The notes under the pieces were generated by a model. It had not been told where the DNA came from and did no database searches. It saw nothing but the letters and a program-made list of their open reading frames with translations. Positions 1 through 5,582 of a stretch of 6,359 bases of DNA are shown piece after piece. Positions within the stretch are counted from its first letter, which is position 1, and each line of letters starts with the position of its first letter. Source of the stretch: Geodermatophilaceae bacterium (GTDB lineage Bacteria > Actinomycetota > Actinomycetes > Mycobacteriales > Geodermatophilaceae); assembly GCA_013812385.1 (NCBI GenBank), contig JACCTM010000205.1, forward strand, positions 1 to 6,359, written 5' to 3'. A program made the position numbers and the translations under genes.

Positions 1-623
1 ACGTCCAGCCCGATCGCTCGGGCAAGTGGTTCCACCGTCTGGCGGCATCGCAGCGCCGGCGCGGAGAGCACCCGGGTCGGGGCGAAGCCAGTCAACAGCG
101 GCACCAGTCCCTGTGCCTGCCGCACACCGCGGTCGACCAGCGGTCTGGCGACGTCTGGACCGTCGAAGTCGCTGCGATGCCCGGCATCTGCGTGGCGTAC
201 GAGCACCACCCGAACGACACCCGGTGGGAGATCGCCCAATTCATCGGCCAAGCGCCGGTCGTGGGCGTAGCTGAGTTTCTTGCGGGCGCGAGACAGCGGG
301 ACCCAGCGGACCTCGTCGACCTCACGGTTCGCGACGAACTCACCACTGCGGGGTCGCATCACCCAGTAGGTGACCTCTTTGGGTCCGTCGAGTGTCCGGT
401 AGCGAACCGCCGGCATGCGATGCCCGACGATGACCGACAGGCCGGTTTCCTCCGCGACCTCTCGGACCGCGGCCGCGATCAGCGGCTCCCCTTTGTGCAG
501 TTTTCCCTTCGGAAACGTCCAGTCGCGGTATCGAGGCCGGTGCACGAGCAGGACCTCGATCTCGTTCGCCTCCGCGGTCGGCCGCCAGATGATGCCTCCC
601 GCGGCGAGGACCGGATTGCACAC
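1..623 (-). CDS. mutT1: MutT1-like Nudix hydrolase with C-terminal histidine phosphatase domain (3' end outside window)
   Basis: This is a two-domain nucleotide-sanitising enzyme; only the first 207 residues are inside the window. Residues about 5-130 form a Nudix domain with a perfect Nudix box (GX5EX7REUXEEXGU) spanning G40-L62, including R54-E55, E58-E59 and G61, preceded by HRPRYRDWTFPKGK. A second domain begins near residue 137 with VVLVRHADAG, a variant of the histidine phosphatase RHG signature (R143, H144), followed by a typical LSAPALRCRQTVEPLA segment. This architecture is that of mycobacterial MutT1, which hydrolyses 8-oxo-(d)GTP and diadenosine polyphosphates. The start is forced. 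The frame is the same as ppk's, so nothing upstream of the ppk TAG (633-635) can serve, and GTG at 621-623 is the first start codon after it. A TAGG overlapping the ppk stop lies 8 bases upstream and may act as a weak ribosome-binding site. It is cotranscribed with ppk, probably by translational reinitiation. The domain assignment is secure; the exact substrate is inferred. Confidence 0.9.
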   Translation of the reverse strand, partial: MCNPVLAAGGIIWRPTAEANEIEVLLVHRPRYRDWTFPKGKLHKGEPLIAAAVREVAEETGLSVIVGHRMPAVRYRTLDGPKEVTYWVMRPRSGEFVANREVDEVRWVPLSRARKKLSYAHDRRLADELGDLPPGVVRVVLVRHADAGHRSDFDGPDVARPLVDRGVRQAQGLVPLLTGFAPTRVLSAPALRCRQTVEPLARAIGLD

Positions 624-632
624 GTTGGCGGC

Positions 633-2750
633 CTAGCCGACTCGGTCGGCAAGCCTGGCGATCAGGCCGGCCTGGTGGTCCACGTCCCCGGACCGGACCC
701 AGCTGCCGTCGGAGGTGAGGTTCCAGCATCGGATGGATGCTCCCCAGGCCGAGTCCGTGACGTCCGAGAGCTGGGACCTGGCCACGTGGTCGGTTACTTG
801 CAGCATGACCTCGATCCGGCGATCGAGGTTGCGGTGCATCATGTCTGCGCTTCCCAGCCACCACTCCTGGTTCTCGCCGTTGCGGAAACTGATGACTCGG
901 GAGTGCTCGAGGAAGCGTCCGACGATCGAGCGGACCTCGATGTTGTCCGAGAGTCCGGGTACGCCGGGCCGCAGGGCGCAGATCCCGCGAACCAGGAGTC
1001 GGACCTGCACTCCGGCCTGGGAGGCGCGGTACAGCCCGTCGATGATGCCTTCGTCCACCAGTGAGTTGATCTTGAACATGACACTCGCCGGACGCCCCTC
1101 ACGGGCATGGCCGATCTCCCATTCGATCCGGTCGAGCAAACCCTGGCGAATGCCACGTGGCGAGACCAAAAGAGTGCGGTAGTTGGTTTGACGTGAGTAG
1201 CCGGTTAGCGCGTTGAACAGGTCGGTGAGGTCGGCCCCCACTCGGGAGTCGGCGGTCAGGATGCCGAAATCCTCGTACAGGCGCGCGGTCTTGGGGTTGT
1301 AGTTGCCGGTCCCGAGATGGCAGTAGCGCCGGATCACACCGTTCTCGCTGCGCACCACCAGCGCGGTCTTGCAGTGCGTCTTGAGCCCGACCAGTCCGTA
1401 GACGACGTGACAGCCCGCCTGTTCCAGCTGCCGCGCCCAGCTGATGTTGGCGGCTTCGTCGAAACGCGCCTTGATCTCGACCAGGACGACGACCTGCTTG
1501 CCGGCCCGCGCCGCGTCACTGAGCGCTTCCACGATCGGCGAGTCACCCGACGTCCTGTAAAGGGTCTGTTTGATCGCCAGGACATGCGGGTCCTCGGCGG
1601 CCTGCTCGATGAACCGCTGAACGCTGGTGGCGAACGAGTCGTACGGGTGATGCACGAGCACATCACCTTCGCGCAGCGTCGCGAAGACGCTCTTGGGAGT
1701 CTCCCCTTCCGACAGCCGAGGATGGGTGGCCGGAACGAAGGTCTCGTCCTTGAGCTCTGGACGGTCCAAGCGGTAGATCGCCATCAGTGCCGAAAGGTCC
1801 AGTAGGCCAGGGACTCCGACCACGTCGGACTCAGTGATCCCCAGCTCGGTGAGCAGGAAGCCGAGCACTTCGGGATCCATGCTGTCGGTGACCTCGAGCC
1901 GGACCGCCGGACCGAACCGACGACGTGCGAGTTCACGTTCCAGGGCCTGCAGGAGGTCCTCGTCGCGATCGTCCTCCACATCGAAGTCGGCGTTGCGCGT
2001 GACTCGGAAGACGTGCTGAGCGATGACCTCGTTGCCGGGGAACAGCTGCTGGAGGTGAGCGGAGATGAGATCTTCCAGCGGCAAGAAGCTCTGGCCGTCG
2101 GCGAGGGTCACGAACCGTGGAACGTTGTTGGGCACCTTGACCCGAGCGAATCTCGAGGGTCCGCCGCCATGGTCGCGAATGAGCACGGCCAAGTTCAGAG
2201 ACAGACCGCTGATGTAGGGAAAGGGGTGCGCCGGATCGACGGCCAGCGGGGTGAGCACCGGGAAGACGTGGTCGCGGAAGTACTCCCGTAGTCGGGCCGC
2301 CTCGGCTCGCTCGAGTTCGTCCCAGTGGACGATGCGGATGCCTTGAGCTTCCAGTGCAGGCGCGATGTCCTTGGCGAAGCAGGCGGCGTGCTGGGTGGAC
2401 AGATCCTGGGTACGGGCGTTGATCCGCTCCAACTGTTCACGGGGGGAAAGGCCATCGAGCGAGCGCATCGACAGGCCCGTGCTCTGGCGTCGCTTCAGCC
2501 CAGCGACGCGGACCATGTAGAACTCGTCGAGGTTCGAGGCAAAGATGGCAAGGAACTTCGTACGCTCCAGCAGCGGCAGGTTCTCATCCTGGGCCAGCGA
2601 CAGGACTCGGGCGTTGAAGTCGAGCCAGGACAGCTCCCGGTTGAGATATCTATCGGCCGGCAAGGCGACGTCGGCGCTGGACGGTGCAGCGTCGAACTCT
2701 GCATGACCGGCCGACCTGCTTGCGGAGGCGACCGCTACGGGATCGGGCAT
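633..2750 (-). CDS. ppk1: Polyphosphate kinase PPK1
   Basis: Reversibly transfers the ATP gamma-phosphate to inorganic polyphosphate. From ATG at 2748-2750 it has 705 residues, typical of actinobacterial PPK1. The N-terminal domain opens with RYLNRELSWLDFNARVL (about 34-50) and continues through FLAIFASNLDEFYMVRVAG. The catalytic C-terminal half has the two conserved histidines: H459 in GLKTHCKTALVV, equivalent to E. coli autophosphorylated H435, and H478 in YCHLGTGNYN, equivalent to H454, with the same 19-residue spacing. The Mg/phosphate-binding arginines are R399 (TLYRTSGDS) and R429 (EIKARFDE). Near the C-terminus are VRGICALRPG and GSADMMHRNLDRR. The start is uncertain. The open frame extends to TTG at 2781-2783, immediately after an in-frame TGA, and neither candidate has a well-spaced ribosome-binding site: an AGGAG abuts the ATG directly. 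I prefer ATG because a PHO-box-like motif lies just upstream. It stops with TAG nine bases before mutT1. Confidence 0.97.
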   Translation of the reverse strand: MPDPVAVASASRSAGHAEFDAAPSSADVALPADRYLNRELSWLDFNARVLSLAQDENLPLLERTKFLAIFASNLDEFYMVRVAGLKRRQSTGLSMRSLDGLSPREQLERINARTQDLSTQHAACFAKDIAPALEAQGIRIVHWDELERAEAARLREYFRDHVFPVLTPLAVDPAHPFPYISGLSLNLAVLIRDHGGGPSRFARVKVPNNVPRFVTLADGQSFLPLEDLISAHLQQLFPGNEVIAQHVFRVTRNADFDVEDDRDEDLLQALERELARRRFGPAVRLEVTDSMDPEVLGFLLTELGITESDVVGVPGLLDLSALMAIYRLDRPELKDETFVPATHPRLSEGETPKSVFATLREGDVLVHHPYDSFATSVQRFIEQAAEDPHVLAIKQTLYRTSGDSPIVEALSDAARAGKQVVVLVEIKARFDEAANISWARQLEQAGCHVVYGLVGLKTHCKTALVVRSENGVIRRYCHLGTGNYNPKTARLYEDFGILTADSRVGADLTDLFNALTGYSRQTNYRTLLVSPRGIRQGLLDRIEWEIGHAREGRPASVMFKINSLVDEGIIDGLYRASQAGVQVRLLVRGICALRPGVPGLSDNIEVRSIVGRFLEHSRVISFRNGENQEWWLGSADMMHRNLDRRIEVMLQVTDHVARSQLSDVTDSAWGASIRCWNLTSDGSWVRSGDVDHQAGLIARLADRVG

Positions 2751-2771
2751 CTCCTCATGATGGCCCACCGA

Positions 2772-2778
2772 GGTGAAC
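2772..2778 (-). promoter_or_regulatory. Possible PhoP (PHO box) unit upstream of ppk
   Basis: On the minus strand GTTCACCTCGG (2778 down to 2768) matches the 11-base direct-repeat unit known for Streptomyces PhoP, roughly G(G/T)TCAYYYR(C/G)(C/G), at ten of eleven positions. A weaker copy, GTTGATTGAC, precedes it immediately with a 10-base rather than the usual 11-base period. It lies 22 bases ahead of the preferred ppk ATG. ppk is known to be phosphate-regulated through PhoP in Streptomyces, so the position makes biological sense. Against it, real PHO boxes normally hold at least two good units in register, no clear -10/-35 pair is visible, and if ppk starts at the TTG the motif would be coding. 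Tentative. Confidence 0.3.
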
Positions 2779-2840
2779 GTCAATCAACGCCGTTCGGCGA
2801 CGCGAGTTTCACGACCCGACCGGCGCCGCTCTTGTTCGGC

Positions 2841-3092
2841 TCAGGCCAGGGTGATCAGGGTGACCCGGCAGGGGCCATGCGCGTCGTAGTCCAGCCGGAC
2901 GCGCTGTCCCAGCCTCAGCAGCCGCAGACCGCCAGCGCGAAAGGCAGCGCCGGGGAACGCCTCTCGCCGACCGTTGTCATGCAGGACGGCACCGGCTCCG
3001 GTGTCCGGGTCGAAGTCAGCGACGGTTGCTTGCCGGGATCTCGGCTGTTCGGGCTCGGGGGGCGTCGCTTCCGACGGGGACTCAACAAGCAC
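2841..3092 (-). CDS. Small cold-shock-like (OB-fold) protein, function unknown
   Basis: An 83-residue protein. Residues 1-20 are a Pro/Glu-rich tail. Residues about 21-83 run ATVADFDPDTGAGAVLHDNG, then a block ending in AFRAGGLRLLRLGQRVRLDY and VTLITLA. The layout follows a cold-shock domain: first strand with D/N-x-x-x-G, a glycine-rich second strand, a GLRLLRLGQRV segment equivalent to the SLDEGQKV of CspA, and a final strand. The aromatic nucleic-acid-binding residues are mostly gone: RNP1 (KGFGFI in CspA) reads AGAVL, and RNP2 (VFVHF) reads AFPGAAF. Binding to RNA or DNA is therefore doubtful, and it could instead be a protein-interaction OB fold. GTG at 3090-3092 is the likely start, overlapping the cofC stop by 11 bases. 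No ribosome-binding site is visible, so translation probably depends on cofC. The family call is moderate; the cellular role is unknown. Confidence 0.72.
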   Translation of the reverse strand: MLVESPSEATPPEPEQPRSRQATVADFDPDTGAGAVLHDNGRREAFPGAAFRAGGLRLLRLGQRVRLDYDAHGPCRVTLITLA

Positions 3093-3810
3093 AGGCAGCC
3101 AACGCCGGTGCCAACAGGGCCAGTTGCGCAGCGGTGGCTGGCCCCAAGCCCATCCTGGCGGCCACCGCGAGATCGGCTGGGGTGTCCAGATCGCGGCGCA
3201 GGCTTGGCCAACCGCCAGCCAGACGGACCGCTCCCGATCGAGAATGGGCCTGCGCCGACTCGATTCCGAACCGCGGATCGAGGCCATGTCCGGGCAGAGC
3301 AGTGAGCAACGTCGTACCGGTGCCCTCGACGTCGGTGACAAAGGCGCGGGCATGCCCGGTGGCCTGATCCAGGGCGTCGGTCAAGTCCCCTTCTCGCAGG
3401 GCCGCGAGGTCTGCTGACAGCGCCGCCACCCCGGAGTCTGGCCGTTGTGCGGCCGCCATGCCGGCGCCGTACCGTAAGGCTGCGTTCAGACCATCGTCAG
3501 GAGCGTCGGGAACGACCCGGGCTCCGAGCGCGGACAGGGTGGCGGCGGCTAACCGGTCGTCGGTGACCACAACGACGACCGAAACGCTTGCCGAGGCCAG
3601 TGCGGCACCGACGGTGTCGCTGGCCATAGCCAGCGCAATCCGGCCGTTGGCCGGAAGCAGGGCCGCCTCAGGCATCAGGTCGGTGGAGGATGAACTGTCG
3701 GTGAGGAGTGCCTTTGGGGTGTGGTCAACCAATGCGGCGGCAAGTCGCGTCTTGGCCAGCGAGAGGCGCTTGACCGGTATCACGAGCGCCCACATCACGC
3801 CGTCCAGCAT
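3082..3810 (-). CDS. cofC: CofC/FbiD: 2-phospho-L-lactate or phosphoenolpyruvate guanylyltransferase (coenzyme F420 synthesis)
   Basis: Catalyses the GTP-dependent activation step that supplies the side-chain precursor for coenzyme F420. Actinobacterial members (FbiD) use phosphoenolpyruvate. The 242-residue protein has a nucleotidyltransferase fold: VIPVKRLSLAKTRLA near the N-terminus (V10-A24), VVVVVTDD (78-85), LSADLAAL (131-138), GTGTTLL (163-169), PRFG (179-182), HSRSGAVRL (189-197) and RRDLDTPADL (205-214). Compared from memory with M. tuberculosis FbiD, the metal-binding aspartates map to D134, D207 and D209, and the PEP-contacting residues to T166, G182 and S185. All are kept, so the enzyme is probably active. 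It is longer than usual: about 23 extra Ser/Thr/Leu-rich residues sit between TRL (21-23) and the RIALAMASDTV helix (57-67). The ATG start is supported by an excellent AGGAGGT site just upstream. It heads the minus-strand cluster and diverges from the acyltransferase gene. Confidence 0.92.
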   Translation of the reverse strand: MLDGVMWALVIPVKRLSLAKTRLAAALVDHTPKALLTDSSSSTDLMPEAALLPANGRIALAMASDTVGAALASASVSVVVVVTDDRLAAATLSALGARVVPDAPDDGLNAALRYGAGMAAAQRPDSGVAALSADLAALREGDLTDALDQATGHARAFVTDVEGTGTTLLTALPGHGLDPRFGIESAQAHSRSGAVRLAGGWPSLRRDLDTPADLAVAARMGLGPATAAQLALLAPALAACAC

Positions 3811-3813
3811 GGC

Positions 3814-3820
3814 ACCTCCT
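3814..3820 (-). promoter_or_regulatory. Ribosome-binding site of cofC
   Basis: The minus strand reads AGGAGGT three bases before the cofC ATG, a full match to the anti-Shine-Dalgarno core. It fixes the cofC start at 3810 rather than at the second methionine (codon 6). It also fills most of the 12-base gap to the divergent acyltransferase ATG at 3823, leaving no room for a promoter between the two start codons. Confidence 0.8.
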
Positions 3821-3822
3821 CG

Positions 3823-4581
3823 ATGAGAAGTCGGGAGGAGTCGACCGGCATCGTGCTACCCGATCGACCTAGCCGCGGGCACATCAGCTGGGGACTTTGG
3901 CTGATGCTGATCGTCTTTCATCCCATGGCTGACCTCATCTTTCGCCGCGACGTCTGGCACAGCGAGCGGATCCCGGCCAGCGGACCGGTCATCATCGTGG
4001 CCAATCACATCTCCATCGCGGATCCGGTCTCCTTCGCCCGCTCGGTATGGGATGCCGGACGGATCCCACAGTTCCTCGCCAAGAACACCCTCTACCGCGG
4101 GCTCTTCGGAGTTGTCCTGCGTAGCGCGGGACAGATCCCGGTCTATCGTTCGACCAACGCCGCGCAGGACTCCTTGCGCGCGGCGGTGGCGGCCCTGCAG
4201 CGTGGAGAGGTGGTCTGCATCTACCCGGAGGGAACCGTCACCCGAGATCCCGACTGGTGGCCGATGGTGGCCAAGAACGGGGTCGCGAGATTGGTGCTCG
4301 CCGTCGATGCGCCGATCATCCCGATCGGTCAATGGGGTCCGCAACTGACCCACGACTACCACACCAAGACCTGGTCGCTCTTTCCTCGGAAGAGGACGGT
4401 CTGCAATGTCGGCGAACCGGTTGACGTCTCGGCCCACCGTGGCCGGCCGGTCACCGCGGCTGTGCTGCAGGAGATCACCGACGAGATCATGTTCAGCGTG
4501 CGTCGACAGCTGGTCGAGATTCGTCAGGAGCAGCCGCCGGCGGAGTTCTACCGGGATGCCAGGTCCGGAGTGGAGGAGTGA
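3823..4581 (+). CDS. PlsC-type 1-acyl-sn-glycerol-3-phosphate acyltransferase family protein
   Basis: Membrane-associated acyltransferase of the PlsC/LPLAT family, probably acylating lysophosphatidate or a related acceptor in phospholipid synthesis. From ATG 3823 it has 252 residues. A hydrophobic segment (HISWGLWLMLIVFHPMADLIF, about 20-40) likely anchors the protein to the membrane. The acyltransferase blocks follow in order: ANHISIADP with the HX4D pair H62/D67; GLFGVVLRSAGQIPVYR (about 93-109); YPEGTVTRDP (134-143), where the usual EGTRS reads EGTVT; and APIIPIGQWG (163-172). The start is uncertain. ATG 3823 has no ribosome-binding site, only CACCTCCTCG ahead of it, and may be leaderless. 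GTG 3853 has GGAGGAG upstream, but 12 or more bases away. The open frame reaches back to 3721, but that portion lies inside cofC. It overlaps gpsA by 4 bases. The adjacent G3P-forming enzyme supports a lipid role; other acyl acceptors, such as mannosylated lipids, are possible. Confidence 0.88.
   Translation: MRSREESTGIVLPDRPSRGHISWGLWLMLIVFHPMADLIFRRDVWHSERIPASGPVIIVANHISIADPVSFARSVWDAGRIPQFLAKNTLYRGLFGVVLRSAGQIPVYRSTNAAQDSLRAAVAALQRGEVVCIYPEGTVTRDPDWWPMVAKNGVARLVLAVDAPIIPIGQWGPQLTHDYHTKTWSLFPRKRTVCNVGEPVDVSAHRGRPVTAAVLQEITDEIMFSVRRQLVEIRQEQPPAEFYRDARSGVEE
4567..4570 (+). promoter_or_regulatory. Ribosome-binding site of gpsA
   Basis: GGAG seven bases before the gpsA GTG, inside the end of the upstream acyltransferase gene. 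A second GGAGG (4572-4576) is too close to the start to serve. Together with the GTGA start/stop overlap, this supports GTG 4578 as the gpsA start and coupled translation of the pair. Confidence 0.55.
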
Positions 4582-5582
4582 GCGCGGCTCGCCGGGTGGC
4601 CGTCCTGCCGGCCGGGAGTTGGGGAACGACGTTCAGCAAGGTCGTCGCCGACGCGGGAGCCGACGTGGTGCTGTGGACTCGGCGGCGAGAACTCGCTGCC
4701 ACGATTCAAGAACGGCGGGAAAACCCGGACTACTTGCCCGGTCTGCGGCTGCCTGACGGGGTGCGAGCCACCCACGATGTGCGAGAGGCGTTGTCCGACG
4801 CGGAGTTCGTGGTGATCGCCGTACCGTCGCAGACGCTGCGGCAGAATCTTGTGTCCTGGCGACCGCATCTTCCGCGCGCTGCGACGTTCGTGAGTCTGAT
4901 GAAGGGGATAGAACTCGGGACCGCCAAACGCATGAGCGAGGTCATCGCCGAAGTCGTCGGGGTGGACACCCACCAGGTGGCGGTGGTCAGCGGGCCGAAT
5001 CTGGCTCATGAGATCGCCCAGGAGCAACCTTCCGCGACCGTGGTCGCCTGTTCCGACCACGACCGAGCGGTCACGGTCCAGCAGGCCTGCCACACGGCCT
5101 ATCTCCGGCCGTACACGAATACCGACGTCGTGGGCTGCGAGCTGGGTGGAGCGATCAAGAATGTGATCGCCCTGGCCGTGGGCATCGTCGGAGGTATGGG
5201 ATTCGGCGACAACACCCGGGCCAGCCTGATCACCCGCGGGCTGACCGAGATGGCCCGCCTGGGGGTCAGTCTCGGTGCTGAACCGGGGACCTTCGCCGGT
5301 CTGGCCGGTCTCGGTGATCTGGTAGCCACCTGTTCCTCCCCCCTGTCCCGGAACCGGACCTTCGGGGAGCGGCTGGGACGTGGGCAGACCCTGAGGCAGG
5401 TACTGGACGAGACCAGGCAGATCGCCGAGGGAGTGAAGACCTGTCGTTCGGTACTGGATCTGGGTCGCCGGGCGGGGGTGGACATGCCGATCACGGAAGC
5501 CGTCGTGCAGATCTGCCACGAAGGCGCCTCTGCCGCGTCCATCGTCCGGGCGATGATGGCCAGACAGGCCAAAGCAGAATGA
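4578..5582 (+). CDS. gpsA: Glycerol-3-phosphate dehydrogenase [NAD(P)+]
   Basis: Cytosolic enzyme that reduces dihydroxyacetone phosphate to sn-glycerol-3-phosphate, the backbone for phospholipids. It has 334 residues, the usual family length. The N-terminal Rossmann domain begins VAVLPAGSWGTTFSKVVADAG. The canonical GXGXXG appears as PAGSWG (11-16), with proline replacing the first glycine. NPDYLPG (49-55), VVIAVPSQTLR (78-88) and SLMKGIELG (106-114, with the conserved K109) follow. The C-terminal catalytic domain holds SGPNLAHEIA (138-147), GCELGGAIKNVIALAVGI (186-203, catalytic K194), FAGLAGLGDLVATCSSPLSR (239-258, D247), the following N259, and FGERLGRG (262-269). The TPYFRPYTNTDVVG-like stretch is also preserved. 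Translation starts at GTG overlapping the stop of the acyltransferase gene, and the end overlaps the next gene as ATGA. The gene also lies beside the ppk/cofC block in mycobacteria (family knowledge). The identification is very secure. Confidence 0.97.
   Translation: MSAARRVAVLPAGSWGTTFSKVVADAGADVVLWTRRRELAATIQERRENPDYLPGLRLPDGVRATHDVREALSDAEFVVIAVPSQTLRQNLVSWRPHLPRAATFVSLMKGIELGTAKRMSEVIAEVVGVDTHQVAVVSGPNLAHEIAQEQPSATVVACSDHDRAVTVQQACHTAYLRPYTNTDVVGCELGGAIKNVIALAVGIVGGMGFGDNTRASLITRGLTEMARLGVSLGAEPGTFAGLAGLGDLVATCSSPLSRNRTFGERLGRGQTLRQVLDETRQIAEGVKTCRSVLDLGRRAGVDMPITEAVVQICHEGASAASIVRAMMARQAKAE

Noticed and set aside
177..1064. A 295-codon open frame on the plus strand, opposite mutT1 and the end of ppk.
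   Set aside because: The minus strand here encodes clearly recognisable Nudix and PPK1 sequence; the plus-strand translation has no recognisable domain and is the usual GC-rich antisense shadow.
2788..2799. Inverted repeat CGCCGTTCGGCG between the small gene and ppk, considered as a terminator.
   Set aside because: The stem is five base pairs with a two-base loop and no T-run follows on either strand; it is too weak for an intrinsic terminator.
2325..3305. A 326-codon plus-strand open frame opposite ppk, the small gene and cofC.
   Set aside because: It spans several well-supported minus-strand genes, is Gly/Arg/Pro-rich and resembles no known protein.
2841..3353. An extended 170-codon version of the small cold-shock-like gene reaching back into cofC.
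   Set aside because: The extra N-terminal portion lies entirely inside the conserved part of cofC, so it is a shadow; the GTG at 3090-3092 gives a compact protein containing the whole domain.
3770..3798. TTGACC at 3770-3775 as a -35 element for the plus-strand acyltransferase cluster.
   Set aside because: The hexamer at the right spacing (CATCAC) matches only three of six -10 positions and the TTGACC is part of conserved cofC coding sequence, so chance is likely.
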